From: a virus | Virus record (IMG/VR): IMGVR_UViG_3300037502_002379 | Coordinates: 1-64,000 of that record | Reading direction: 5' to 3' (one strand) | DNA: 64,000 nt | Part shown: one piece after another, positions 7,631 to 15,012 of the stretch | How the letters are laid out: every line of letters starts with the position of its first letter | Position numbering within the stretch: the stretch's first letter is position 1 | Position numbers and translations under genes: made by a program | Notes under the pieces: model-generated | Databases searched by the model: none | Told to the model about the DNA's origin: nothing | The model's input: the letters and a program-made list of their open reading frames with translations, nothing else

Positions 7631-8038
7631 TTAAAATATTAATTTCAACCTCATTTCAATACCGTTAATAGCTTGCGTAACGTCCTCATAAACGCCATAT
7701 TCAACCTTCATTTTATCCCTTGCGTGTATGACTGTGCTATGGTCTTTGTGTTTGGCTTTGCCTTGCTTTTGACATCCAGTAAACAGCGAACCAATTGCTT
7801 TCAAATCTAATCCGCTATGCTTGCAAAGAATGTACATAGCTATTTGCCTGCGCTTCACAACTTCGCGTTTTCTTGTTGGGTTGCTTAGTTCCTCCCATGT
7901 GCAGCGGTAGTGTTCGCAAATCTGCTCTTGAATTAGCTTTGCCTTTTCGTGTGGAAAATAGGCTTTCTTAGTTATATGGTTTAACCCTGCGAACACATAA
8001 GGGTTAATCATTCTGTTTCTTGTTGTTGTTAGTTCCAT
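7631..8038 (-). CDS. DnaA domain IV-only protein
   Basis: 135 residues. Residues about 60-110 are a DnaA C-terminal domain: RRQIAMYILCKHSGLDLKAIG, then KDHSTVIHARDKM containing the diagnostic DHSTV(x)HA recognition helix (99-106). The ATPase part of DnaA is absent. It belongs to the recombination/replication operon and is followed after three bases by a paralogue-like protein. Likely binds DnaA-box-like sites in the phage or host origin. Confidence 0.75.
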   Translation of the reverse strand: MELTTTRNRMINPYVFAGLNHITKKAYFPHEKAKLIQEQICEHYRCTWEELSNPTRKREVVKRRQIAMYILCKHSGLDLKAIGSLFTGCQKQGKAKHKDHSTVIHARDKMKVEYGVYEDVTQAINGIEMRLKLIF

Positions 8039-8697
8039 TTGATTTTGTCTTTAAGTATGTTCAAATAACTGCTTGCCTCCGTTGCCTTTTCGAGTATCAG
8101 CTTAATGTGTTCTTCATCGCGCTTAACTGGTATAATCTTGATGTGCAACTTTTCATCAAATAGGCGGTCATCATAGCTAATAAAGTCGCAATTATCGCGC
8201 TCACACAAATACATATTAAGTTGCATTTGGCTGTAATATTCAGGCTTCAGGTCGCGCAAATCTTCGCCCGTATCGCAAAGCAAGTATTCAAGGTGGTTTT
8301 TACTTTCTGGGCATTTAATCTCGCAAATACGGTCAGCAAGTATAATATCAGGAGTACCGCCAACATTAAAGGCGTCGTCCCAAAAGAACACATAGCCACC
8401 AATAGAAGTGTAAATAAAATCTTTGGAGTTTATGTCAAGGTCAAAAGCATTGGCATAGGCTAAAACGGCTTGCGGCTCAAGTTCATTGCCGCGCTGCATT
8501 TGGGCGTTGTAATAGTCGGGCGCTGGCGGTGCAATCATTTCGGCTAAAATTTCTTTAACGTAGGTTTTAGCGCCAACACTTAGCCCCGTTCCGCTTTTAG
8601 CCTTAGCTAGTAAGCGGTTAATTTGTGAGGCTGTAAACAATCCGCGCCTAAATCCTTTCCAATCTTCTTCTGTTTCAAATACTTTGCGGTTAATCAT
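8029..8697 (-). CDS. YqaJ/lambda-exonuclease-like recombinase nuclease
   Basis: 222 residues. N-terminal WKGFRRGLFTASQINRLL and the motifs RGNELEP, GGTPDIIL and CEIKCP are the YqaJ core (acidic residue of PDIIL, then E-x-K). It should degrade one strand of double-stranded ends and work with the Rad52-like annealing protein two genes upstream, forming a SynExo-type recombination pair. It overlaps both neighbours by a few bases. Confidence 0.85.
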   Translation of the reverse strand: MINRKVFETEEDWKGFRRGLFTASQINRLLAKAKSGTGLSVGAKTYVKEILAEMIAPPAPDYYNAQMQRGNELEPQAVLAYANAFDLDINSKDFIYTSIGGYVFFWDDAFNVGGTPDIILADRICEIKCPESKNHLEYLLCDTGEDLRDLKPEYYSQMQLNMYLCERDNCDFISYDDRLFDEKLHIKIIPVKRDEEHIKLILEKATEASSYLNILKDKIKWN

Positions 8698-8969
8698 ATA
8701 TCAATTTTTAAGTTTGAGATGTATTCTTGTTTGTCATTGGCATTTCCATACCCATGTTCACCTCTTTCACTACCGGCATCAAAAGCTTTTTCAATTTCAG
8801 GAATTAAAGGAGTTGATTGAGATAGAATTAATTTTAGTTCATTTATTTTAGCAAAAATTCTTGTATCATCTTGCTCGTCTAGTACTTCTTCTTTTCTCAG
8901 TTCTTCTATTCTTTTTTTAATAGCTGTTACATTGATGACAGCACATTCATTTGCGCTTGTTTTACTCAT
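8694..8969 (-). CDS. Unknown protein between exonuclease and annealase (91 aa)
   Basis: 91 residues, acidic, with a probable coiled-coil (IKKRIEELRKEEVL). It overlaps the annealing protein gene by eight bases and the exonuclease gene by four. Its position inside a recombinase pair suggests an accessory or partner protein, but no motif identifies it. Confidence 0.6.
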   Translation of the reverse strand: MSKTSANECAVINVTAIKKRIEELRKEEVLDEQDDTRIFAKINELKLILSQSTPLIPEIEKAFDAGSERGEHGYGNANDKQEYISNLKIDI

Positions 8970-9510
8970 TTCCTAGTTTCTCCTTATTACTTTTAGTGAA
9001 AGCCTCAAATAGATTTTTGTCAGGCGTAAATTCTACAATATCCTTTCGGTTAAGGTTAGCGCCAAACAAGTTGCCAAACATGTCCGCAGCGTCTTTTATA
9101 GCTACCGTTTTTGCAATCGGAAAAGCCATTGATAACGCTCCGTTGTTTATGTTCACAAGGTCAGCAGGTGATGTTCCCTTAGCCGTTTGAAGCTGTGCCG
9201 CGCCAATCCCATCGTGGAAGCTCCATTCGCCCGTCAAAGGCGATTTAAAGTGAACGCGAACTGTAACCCATACCCCGTTAAAGGCTGTACCTTGCCCCGT
9301 AATCTCAATACGATACTCTTTGAATATCTTACGTAGCAACAATTCAATTTTGTCAATAGGCAGGTATTTATAGCCCTTAATGTATGGGTGTTCTTTCACC
9401 CATCGTTTCGGAGGTTGCGCGTTTAGCAATGCGTTTAGCGCATCATTTTTATAGGCTAGTTCAATGTCGCCAGTTAAATCAGCTAGCGTTGGCAGTTTGT
9501 TTTGTTCCAT
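8962..9510 (-). CDS. Rad52/Sak-like single-strand annealing protein
   Basis: 182 residues. The N-terminal part has YKYLPIDKIELLLRKIF and EWSFHDGIGAAQLQT; the C-terminal ALSMAFPIAKTVAIKDAAD followed by MFGNLFG resembles the conserved helix of phage Sak/Rad52-type annealases. It would coat resected DNA and promote annealing, partnering the YqaJ exonuclease. The subfamily assignment (Rad52-like rather than Erf) is tentative. Confidence 0.7.
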   Translation of the reverse strand: MEQNKLPTLADLTGDIELAYKNDALNALLNAQPPKRWVKEHPYIKGYKYLPIDKIELLLRKIFKEYRIEITGQGTAFNGVWVTVRVHFKSPLTGEWSFHDGIGAAQLQTAKGTSPADLVNINNGALSMAFPIAKTVAIKDAADMFGNLFGANLNRKDIVEFTPDKNLFEAFTKSNKEKLGNE

Positions 9511-9519
9511 TTTTATTGA

Positions 9520-9966
9520 TTAAAGATTTTCTAAAAGATTTGCGTTGCGGAGGATTTCGATTGCGTTTTCAGCGTGGGCTAAAAACTTGAATTTACTAGA
9601 GATTTCATCGAATGCGCGATAGTGGACTACGTATTGGTCTGCTTGTTTTACAAGCACATAACCCACACCCCTATAATCCACCTCCTCATTGTAATAATCC
9701 GCAATGTTTTGCAGTGCGATTAGCGCCTGAATCCGCTTGCATTGGCGCTCGGTGGAGAGTTGCGAGTGGTACGCATCATCATCTTCTTTGTAATCGGTGC
9801 ATATAATTTCATTTGCTTCATCTATGCACCATTTAGGCCTAACCTTATTAAACACCTCCTGCAATGTTGGAAGTGTCGGCTTTGTTTCTGGTTGCGGTTG
9901 CGGCTCAACTAATCTGATTTCGTAAGTCTTGCCGCCTAGTTCGATTGTTTTTGTTTCTGTGTTCAT
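9520..9966 (-). CDS. Unknown operon protein (148 aa)
   Basis: 148 residues. A Pro/Gln/Glu-rich stretch (VEPQPQPETKPTLPTL) follows a short beta start (KTIELGGKTYEIRLV). The rest is mixed and acidic. No catalytic motif is seen. It lies nine bases upstream of the annealase gene in the same direction, so it is probably an early protein of the recombination operon. Confidence 0.65.
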   Translation of the reverse strand: MNTETKTIELGGKTYEIRLVEPQPQPETKPTLPTLQEVFNKVRPKWCIDEANEIICTDYKEDDDAYHSQLSTERQCKRIQALIALQNIADYYNEEVDYRGVGYVLVKQADQYVVHYRAFDEISSKFKFLAHAENAIEILRNANLLENL

Positions 9967-9967
9967 G

Positions 9968-10207
9968 TTATTGGTTTTGAATTGTGATAGGTTCGTTGTA
10001 GTCTGTAAAGAAATTCATATCCCAATTTTCAGAATAACTACCAACACTATAATTATCCAAGCTGCCCGACTGAATAACTATTCCAATTTTCTCAGACAAA
10101 AAAAATACTATCCTATCTGAAGGATTTCTGCAAGTTGTAATCATCAGTTTAGGAAAAGGTTTTACTTCTTGCGTTTTTGCTTCGCCAAGCGTTACTTTGA
10201 TTGCCAT
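9968..10207 (-). CDS. Unknown small protein (79 aa)
   Basis: 79 residues, predicted mostly beta (MAIKVTLGEAKTQEV; IGIVIQSGSL). Single base to the next gene, consistent with an operon. No recognised family. Confidence 0.55.
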   Translation of the reverse strand: MAIKVTLGEAKTQEVKPFPKLMITTCRNPSDRIVFFLSEKIGIVIQSGSLDNYSVGSYSENWDMNFFTDYNEPITIQNQ

Positions 10208-10208
10208 G

Positions 10209-10367
10209 TTATTGATTGTTTTGTAATGAATAAATCTGATTAAGTGTCAGTCTGCTAAGTATCAGCAAATGCCAACAGAATAGCATATTGCGCATATTCG
10301 GAAACAGTCCGCATTGTAAGCAGAATATCTTGACTTCGCGAGGTGAAATGTTTGGTTTTGGTATCAT
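10209..10367 (-). CDS. Small Cys-containing protein (52 aa)
   Basis: 52 codons from ATG 10367 to TAA at 10209-10211 fill the gap between two operon genes exactly. The N-terminus PNISPREVKIFCLQCGLF reads like the start of a small helical regulator; a CLQC pair and an FCWH segment are present. The exact fit is the main evidence. Confidence 0.45.
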   Translation of the reverse strand: MIPKPNISPREVKIFCLQCGLFPNMRNMLFCWHLLILSRLTLNQIYSLQNNQ

Positions 10368-10368
10368 T

Positions 10369-10851
10369 TTATCCGGTTATGTCTTTAATGAATGATAGGT
10401 CAAGCGGAGTAAGTTCGGGCTTTAGTTTTTGCATTTCGGCAGCTTCTTGTTGATGCCTTTTATCCATTTGTTCTTTTTTATCCAACCATTCAACATAGTC
10501 AGGATTGTAAAAAAAGAAGTAATTTGTTTTGCCTTTTAGCTGTTCTAATGGTTGTGTTATTTCGGTTTGTGTTTTCCCGTTCTTTTCAAGGAGCAAGCCT
10601 CCATCTTTTCTAACCTGCAATAGTTTAACAATACTACCATCTGAATAAGATTGTTTATGCAAGCACATAAACGGCTCAAATTCAACATTTGCCTTTATGT
10701 GTTCGTCAATAGCTTTGCGGCAATCTTTTAGGCTTTTGCGACCTTTTTTGCGCCAATTGTCTTCGATTAGAAGTTCAACCGTGAATTTATCAGTATCGGC
10801 ATTGTACCAAATCTGATGTTCTCTGTAAGTTTCGACTAAGAATTTGTCCAT
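10369..10851 (-). CDS. Unknown operon protein (160 aa)
   Basis: The start at ATG 10851 is chosen because the longer frame begins with a TTG lying inside the promoter -7 element. The product is charged, with KKGRKSLKDCRKAIDEHIK and a NYFFFYNPDYVEWLDKK segment, then a Gln/Glu-rich helix. No family recognised. It is the first gene after the 10873 promoter. Confidence 0.6.
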   Translation of the reverse strand: MDKFLVETYREHQIWYNADTDKFTVELLIEDNWRKKGRKSLKDCRKAIDEHIKANVEFEPFMCLHKQSYSDGSIVKLLQVRKDGGLLLEKNGKTQTEITQPLEQLKGKTNYFFFYNPDYVEWLDKKEQMDKRHQQEAAEMQKLKPELTPLDLSFIKDITG

Positions 10852-10872
10852 TTTTACTGTTTTAATTATGCG

Positions 10873-10908
10873 CAAATATATGCTTATTGTTTTGACATTT
10901 ACAAATTA
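10873..10908 (-). promoter_or_regulatory. Promoter with TGTTTTGACAtTTACAAA motif
   Basis: On the - strand: -33 TTTG, 21-base spacer, -7 TATATTTG (10873-10880). The + strand 18-mer TGTTTTGACATTTACAAA (10888-10905) covers the -33 region and recurs with one mismatch at 17480-17497 in another promoter, suggesting a shared regulator. It would transcribe the recombination and replication operon. Confidence 0.6.
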
Positions 10909-10925
10909 TCCACAAAAAAGATTTG

Positions 10926-11354
10926 TTAATTATTTTCAGCGTCTTGTTTTTCTTGCCAAATAATATCTTTCAAACACTCCTCGCACACTAGAATATCCCC
11001 CATGCGCTTGTCAGCGTGATTAATCAGCAAATCTTCCTCAAAATAATTTCTACAGTCAAAACATTGCTCCGTTTCGATGTCCTCGATTTCGGGATAGCTT
11101 CTGTAATCGGGGCTAAACAACCAAAATATCATTAGCCCGTGCTGCGATACCCTGCGCTGCGATTCCCGTTCGCGCTTGACAATCTCATCCATCACCGGCT
11201 GATAGTGCTTAAAGTGCGCATTAAAATCGGTGTGGTCGCCTTTGTACAATGCAGCATCAATCGCTACTATCCAATCAGGGTAGTGCTTAGGCGTTACTTT
11301 GTCTTTTGTTTCGTAGTAAGTCGCTACGAAGTGGTCAATTGTTGTTTGGTTCAT
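10926..11354 (-). CDS. Zinc-ribbon-like unknown protein (142 aa)
   Basis: 142 residues. A C-terminal CFDC...CEEC pair (about residues 98-128) suggests a zinc-binding ribbon. The N-terminal part has YPDWIVAIDAALYKGD and a basic helix (KRERESQRRVSQ). Its ATG overlaps the upstream stop region. DNA or protein binding is possible; no family is recognised. Confidence 0.55.
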   Translation of the reverse strand: MNQTTIDHFVATYYETKDKVTPKHYPDWIVAIDAALYKGDHTDFNAHFKHYQPVMDEIVKRERESQRRVSQHGLMIFWLFSPDYRSYPEIEDIETEQCFDCRNYFEEDLLINHADKRMGDILVCEECLKDIIWQEKQDAENN

Positions 11355-11749
11355 ATATTCTTATACGGATTGTTTGGTAATGTTGTTGCGTCAATGGCTT
11401 CGTTGTCTTCGATTAGACCGAAAAGGTCAAAGCTGCGTGAGAGTAGGTAGGCAGCACCCATTGCTATTTCTAGCAACTTTAAAGGAAACAAATGACCTTT
11501 TATAATTTCATCTATAGTATCTATTCGGACTGAATCCGAATCTTCTATGCTATTAGGATTTACAAGTTTGTAAAACTCAAGCTTTTCTTCCTCTGTCATA
11601 TCCGACAACGGGCGAAGGATTGGCTTGTGTGGATTGTCTGACTGTTTCCAATTTGAAGGAAAGTGTGACGGCTTTAACTCGTAAATCTGATTATTGTAAT
11701 CCATACACTTGCAGCCTAAGTACAAATGCGCTACGTCTTTGAATTTCAT
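11351..11749 (-). CDS. Unknown operon protein (132 aa)
   Basis: 132 residues. An N-terminal beta region (FKDVAHLYLGCKCMDYNNQ) is followed by PLSDMTEEEKLEFYKLVNP and a hydrophobic C-terminal stretch. This resembles widespread unknown Bacteroidota phage early proteins. Its ATG overlaps the stop of the small membrane protein upstream as ATGA. Confidence 0.6.
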   Translation of the reverse strand: MKFKDVAHLYLGCKCMDYNNQIYELKPSHFPSNWKQSDNPHKPILRPLSDMTEEEKLEFYKLVNPNSIEDSDSVRIDTIDEIIKGHLFPLKLLEIAMGAAYLLSRSFDLFGLIEDNEAIDATTLPNNPYKNI

Positions 11750-11850
11750 AATAAAAATATTGCTAGTGAAAAAATAATAATCCCTCCGAATAACAGCACG
11801 CAGCCCGAATAGAACAGCGCGGTGTCAAGTTGTTTGTAGTTGATGTTCAT
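11746..11850 (-). CDS. Small single-helix membrane protein (34 aa)
   Basis: 34 codons from ATG 11850. Residues about 12-34 are a hydrophobic helix (ALFYSGCVLLFGGIIIFSLA). The TGA overlaps the next ATG (ATGA), which is strong evidence of coupled translation and of a real gene. It lies just downstream of the recombinase gene. Confidence 0.6.
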   Translation of the reverse strand: MNINYKQLDTALFYSGCVLLFGGIIIFSLAIFLL

Positions 11851-11854
11851 GTTA

Positions 11855-12676
11855 TTAAATAATTATTTTCTTAATAGGGCTTGCAGTGCCTAAAATATCT
11901 ACATCTGCTATCTTTATATACCCCGCAGTTGTATTTATATTTTTATGACCTGCAATTTTTTGTACCGTTCTTAAATCAACGCCATCTATTACCATTTGAG
12001 TTAAACAACTGTGTCGTAAAGAGTGTGATGATATTTTCTTTTTAAAACCTAATTTATTTGCAATAGACTTAACAAGTGTCTGTATGCTTTTTTCTGAATA
12101 CTTACCACCTTTAGCGCCCTCAAATAAATATGTTTTTGTTTGGTAAATTTTCCAATATTCCCTTAATAATTTTACAATGGCAGAATCAAGCATCACTATC
12201 CTGTCAACTTTTCCTTTCCCATTTTTTACTTGTATTTTATTATTAGAAGTATCTATGTCTCTAATTTTTAAATTTACAACCTCTCCTACTCTAAGGGCAC
12301 ATGAATACATTATACAAATAATAGCTTTATGCTTAATATTTTTTGTGTAATTAACCATTCGCTGAAACTCATCAACTGACAATACATCTGGTTGCTTTTG
12401 CTCAATTTTAGGTCGAGGCAATATTTTATTATTAAAATTCTTATCTAAACATAACCTGTAATAACACTTAAAGGCATTTATTACAGCCATTCTTGTTGAT
12501 GCAGAATAATGAGTTTTACTTAGCAAGTACATACGCAAATCATTTTCGGATATATCTTTAGCATCTTTATTAAAATGTTTTGAAACATTAGATACTATTG
12601 ATAAATAACTCCTTGAAGTTTTGCCACTAAAGTTTTTTAGAAACATCAATTCTTTAAAATCTTGCAATTTATCCAT
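11855..12676 (-). CDS. Tyrosine recombinase (Xer/integrase type)
   Basis: 273 residues. An N-terminal SAM-like core-binding domain (about 1-95) precedes a catalytic domain with the full set R129 (SCALRVGE), K156 (GKGKVDR), H218-R221 (HSLRH), H244 (AGHKN) and Y253 (TTAGYIKI). The C-terminal SPI ending recalls XerC- and IntI-like Bacteroidota recombinases, but the extra loop between the active-site lysine and HxxR that marks IntI is absent. It could integrate the phage, resolve its genome, or act on the attC-like cassette sites that begin 53 bases upstream of its ATG. Confidence 0.85.
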   Translation of the reverse strand: MDKLQDFKELMFLKNFSGKTSRSYLSIVSNVSKHFNKDAKDISENDLRMYLLSKTHYSASTRMAVINAFKCYYRLCLDKNFNNKILPRPKIEQKQPDVLSVDEFQRMVNYTKNIKHKAIICIMYSCALRVGEVVNLKIRDIDTSNNKIQVKNGKGKVDRIVMLDSAIVKLLREYWKIYQTKTYLFEGAKGGKYSEKSIQTLVKSIANKLGFKKKISSHSLRHSCLTQMVIDGVDLRTVQKIAGHKNINTTAGYIKIADVDILGTASPIKKIII

Positions 12677-12679
12677 AAT

Positions 12680-12688
12680 GCAAAGATG
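12680..12688 (-). promoter_or_regulatory. -7 element of the recombinase gene
   Basis: CATCTTTGC on the - strand lies three bases before the ATG, so the recombinase mRNA would be leaderless. The first base departs from TAnnTTTG. A perfect ACTAT/ATAGT palindrome lies about 30 bases upstream (12719-12731) between the last cassette boundary and this promoter and may be an operator or att core. Confidence 0.45.
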
Positions 12689-12728
12689 CTAATTATTTTT
12701 GATATACGCAATATTGGACTATATAATA

Positions 12729-12737
12729 GTTACCTGC
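12729..12737 (-). repeat. attC half-site (inverse core) after the C5 methyltransferase
   Basis: - strand GCAGGTAAC lies five bases after the methyltransferase stop codon and is the exact complement of the cassette's 5' boundary GTTACCTGC at 13739-13747. The rest of an attC stem is not visible, so this end of the block is truncated or has been replaced by the recombinase promoter region. Confidence 0.6.
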
Positions 12738-12742
12738 AAGCA

Positions 12743-13705
12743 CTACGGACGTTCTTCGATTAAGCATTTCGGTTCAGTTTTAAATAATTTTTTTTCCTCC
12801 ACTTTTAAAAAAGAAAAGATATGTTCAACTATTCCAACAGTCCATCCATCACCAATCAAATTGCCCGCCTGTGCCTTGTTTAAATTTCTTGTATATCCTT
12901 CGGGTATATTATGAAGCCTTTCAAGTTCCTTTTGTGTGCAATACCTCACTCCCTTACTTTCGTCCATTGTTTCGTCTGTATAAATGATTGTAGTCATTCC
13001 AGTAGTTGCGTAACGGTGCAACATATATCTTTGGTTTGCATCTCGGCCACAACTTGTATTTAAACAAGTATGTTTCTTTTTATCAGAATATCCGTATTCC
13101 AAAACATCATTTAACAGTATCTTTTTATCTCTCGGTTGTGGTATTGCACACTTTCTGTTTCCAAATAAATCAAAAGTTTCAGGCCCGATATTAGTCCAAA
13201 ACAATCTATCTCTCAATGCACCACTCACTCTACTTCCACAAAGTCTTACAGGTTCAGTTCCTAATAATTCAGATATTGTATTGTAGCCTAAATCATCCAT
13301 TATCACATTTTCAAGCAAATAGTAATCGGGTTTAGTTTCTTCGAGTAATCTTATGTATTCATAAAATAACATTGATTTCATTCCTTTTAATCCATCCCTT
13401 ACGCTATTTGCCCTACTAAAATCTTGGCACGGGCTACCTCCAATCAATAAATGTATTTTTGGCAAATCTTGGCCTTTCACTTTTGTAACATCTCCAATCT
13501 GAATAGTATCAGGAAAATTATCCATTGTGCATTGTATGGCGTGTTTCTTTATTTCGGCTGCATAATATCGTGTAGGTTTCAATCCTACATTATTAAGGGC
13601 AATTTGTCCGCAACTCATACCATCAAATAATGATAATACGTTAAATTCTTCGGCAAAGCCGTTTTTGCCATCCCTCAAAAAATTATTTAAAACTGTTTCT
13701 TTCAT
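12743..13705 (-). CDS. DNA (cytosine-5) methyltransferase
   Basis: 320 residues with the C5-MTase motif order: motif I LSLFDGMSCGQ (24-34), motif IV GGSPCQDFS with the catalytic Cys of PCQ (93), motif VI ENV (132-134), motif VIII RDRLFW, and a C-terminal region ending GNLIGDGWTV (motif X). The target-recognition region is short, as in Dcm/DNMT3-like phage enzymes. The expected role is to protect phage DNA from host restriction. No cognate endonuclease is adjacent. It is the cassette nearest the recombinase. Confidence 0.9.
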   Translation of the reverse strand: MKETVLNNFLRDGKNGFAEEFNVLSLFDGMSCGQIALNNVGLKPTRYYAAEIKKHAIQCTMDNFPDTIQIGDVTKVKGQDLPKIHLLIGGSPCQDFSRANSVRDGLKGMKSMLFYEYIRLLEETKPDYYLLENVIMDDLGYNTISELLGTEPVRLCGSRVSGALRDRLFWTNIGPETFDLFGNRKCAIPQPRDKKILLNDVLEYGYSDKKKHTCLNTSCGRDANQRYMLHRYATTGMTTIIYTDETMDESKGVRYCTQKELERLHNIPEGYTRNLNKAQAGNLIGDGWTVGIVEHIFSFLKVEEKKLFKTEPKCLIEERP

Positions 13706-13738
13706 CTAATTAGCTTTATCGTTTAATAAACCGTGCCA

Positions 13739-13839
13739 GCAGGTAACAAGGTATTTGCAAAATTGCCCATCAACATTGTGCTTAATTTGAAGTATCTGCA
13801 AGGGCAACTTCGCAAATACCCAAACGTTATGCCCAATGC
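13739..13839 (-). repeat. attC-like site A
   Basis: The outer boxes on the - strand are GGGCATAAC and GTTACCTGC. The stem GGTATTTGC-GAAG-TTGCCC pairs with GGGCAA-TTTT-GCAAATACC: 15 bp plus a symmetric unpaired block. The boxes do not match each other beyond TAAC/GTTA, but GCATTGGGCATAAC matches the 5' boundary of its own cassette at 14264-14277 in 13 of 14 positions. Length about 100 bp, within the attC range. Confidence 0.75.
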
Positions 13840-14234
13840 TAAGACAGCGTTCTGCCAAAACATGTGACTTTTTGACCATCTTCAAAATGACTTGCTTTTT
13901 CTAAAAGTTCATTCATAATGTCATTGATATTAAAATTATGTGAGAAACCCATCTCAATTTCATAGTTACCGTTTCGGTCAATAACACAACCCATTGCTTT
14001 TTCAACGCTTTCGGTTAATAGTTCTCGATAAAAATCTTTATCTATATTCAAATCCTTTACAATAATGTGTGTTGTGAATTTTCTACTTTGTATTCCACAC
14101 ATTGAAACTTCTGATGGGTTTCCATTTCCTAATTGAAACTGACCAAACATAAGCAAGTCATTATCATCACACCAATGGTAATCCTTTTCGTTTACATAAC
14201 CTTTCGGTCTTGAATCTGCTACAAATACTTTCAT
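13839..14234 (-). CDS. Cassette-borne unknown protein (131 aa)
   Basis: 131 residues. The N-terminus MKVFVADSRPKGYVNEKD, then DLLMFGQFQ and SMCGIQSRKFTTH, recalls DUF7715-like proteins, but I cannot confirm this. The C-terminal part is helical and acidic and ends GQKVTCFGRTLS. Its stop codon abuts the inverse core of site A, the usual arrangement in integron cassettes. The cassette runs from the GTTA box of site B to that of site A. Function unknown. Confidence 0.7.
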   Translation of the reverse strand: MKVFVADSRPKGYVNEKDYHWCDDNDLLMFGQFQLGNGNPSEVSMCGIQSRKFTTHIIVKDLNIDKDFYRELLTESVEKAMGCVIDRNGNYEIEMGFSHNFNINDIMNELLEKASHFEDGQKVTCFGRTLS

Positions 14235-14263
14235 TTTTCTGTTTTAAAATTGTTCAAAAAAAG

Positions 14264-14403
14264 CACTGGGCATAACACGTGTTTTGCGTTATGGTGGCTG
14301 ACGTGCTGAAATCAACCGCAGTAATTCTATTTGGCTTTAGTGCTATGCCGACAGTTAGTGCTACTAATCCGCCACAAACGCAAAGCACCTGAACGTTAGG
14401 CAC
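14264..14403 (-). repeat. attC-like site B
   Basis: The - strand boxes are GTGCCTAAC (canonical RYYYAAC; its TAA is the stop codon of the upstream ORF) and GTTATGCCC. The stem GTGCTTTGCGTT-x-TGGC pairs with GCCA-x-AACGCAAAACAC, 16 bp with small bulges. The terminal loop is about 70 bases and contains GTGCTGAAATCAA on the + strand (14303-14315), shared in form with sites C1 and E. Confidence 0.8.
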
Positions 14404-14659
14404 AATATGCTTTCCTGTATCGCTCAATTATGGTATCGTTTTCTGCAAATGGTAATGCTATCGGGCATGGGTGGTCAAAGTCAAAAAAACTTTCCTCTCC
14501 ACATTTACTACACTTGTAATGAACAACATTCCTTTCTTCAACATACACATCTCTGATAAATGATAAGTTTTTTTGCCCTTCATCATCTGTATCGCCACAC
14601 ATTTCATTTTTACATTTGCAGTAAACGAATGTTCTTTGGTTCTTCTTCCTAATCCGCAT
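14396..14659 (-). CDS. Cassette-borne zinc-ribbon protein (87 aa)
   Basis: 87 residues from ATG 14659. A longer frame from 14746 exists, but its first 29 codons lie inside attC-like site C1; the cassette boundary at 14671 makes 14659 the natural start. Two cysteine groups (CKCKNEMC and CSKC) form a likely zinc ribbon; the C-terminus is ERYRKAYCA. The stop TAA lies inside the GCCTAAC box of site B. Function unknown; a nucleic-acid-binding or Cas-like ribbon role is only a guess. Confidence 0.65.
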   Translation of the reverse strand: MRIRKKNQRTFVYCKCKNEMCGDTDDEGQKNLSFIRDVYVEERNVVHYKCSKCGEESFFDFDHPCPIALPFAENDTIIERYRKAYCA

Positions 14660-14662
14660 ACT

Positions 14663-14796
14663 GCTCCTAACATGGTATTTATGCCATGCCGTATTTAGTG
14701 CTTTAATCAAGTTTGTCATTCTATTTAGGTTTAAATTGTTAACCAACTTTTGTCTTTCAAATCGGCACGGACATAAATACTCGTCCCGTTATAAGC
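14663..14796 (-). repeat. attC-like site C1
   Basis: The - strand boxes are GCTTATAAC and GTTAGGAGC. The stem GTATTTATG plus CC-x-TGCCG pairs with CGGCA-x-GG plus CATAAATAC, about 16 bp with a bulge. The loop has GTGCTTTAATCAA (14698-14710), like sites B and E. The site overlaps the 5' extension of the neighbouring reading frame. Confidence 0.7.
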
Positions 14797-14893
14797 AAGT
14801 GGCTGTGGTTAAAGTTCAACATTCCGAACTCCTCCTGTGGTTATCGGAGGCAGTCTTTGAACTTTACCACTCCACAGCCACCAGACTTATAAC
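14788..14893 (-). other. ORF-less hairpin cassette
   Basis: This unit between sites C1 and C2 has no meaningful ORF. It folds almost entirely on itself: GTTATAAG, GTGGCTGTGG and AAAGTTCAA pair with TTGAACTTT, CCACAGCCAC and CTTATAAC, with an inner CTCC/GGAG hairpin. About 35 paired bases in a 106-base element. It could be an RNA-level element, a terminator-like spacer or a relic. A 21-codon frame behind GGAGGAG is possible but unconvincing. Confidence 0.6.
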
Positions 14894-15012
14894 ATGGGCT
14901 AAAACGCAATAGGCACGGAGTACCTTTCAGCATTTGTGATAGCATTGAACCACTTGTCCCGTTTAGTTCTGTATGCACACCTACTGCGTTTAGCCCAATT
15001 CCGTTATGCTCC
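14884..15012 (-). repeat. attC-like site C2
   Basis: The - strand boxes are GGAGCATAAC (its TAA is the stop of the 15004 gene) and GTTATAAGTC. The stem CCTA-x-TGCGTTTAGCCCA pairs with TGGGCTAAAACGCA-x-TAGG, with one extra A on one arm, like the extrahelical bases of attC sites. The inverse core matches its own cassette start GTTATGCTC at 15676-15684, nine of nine. Confidence 0.75.
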
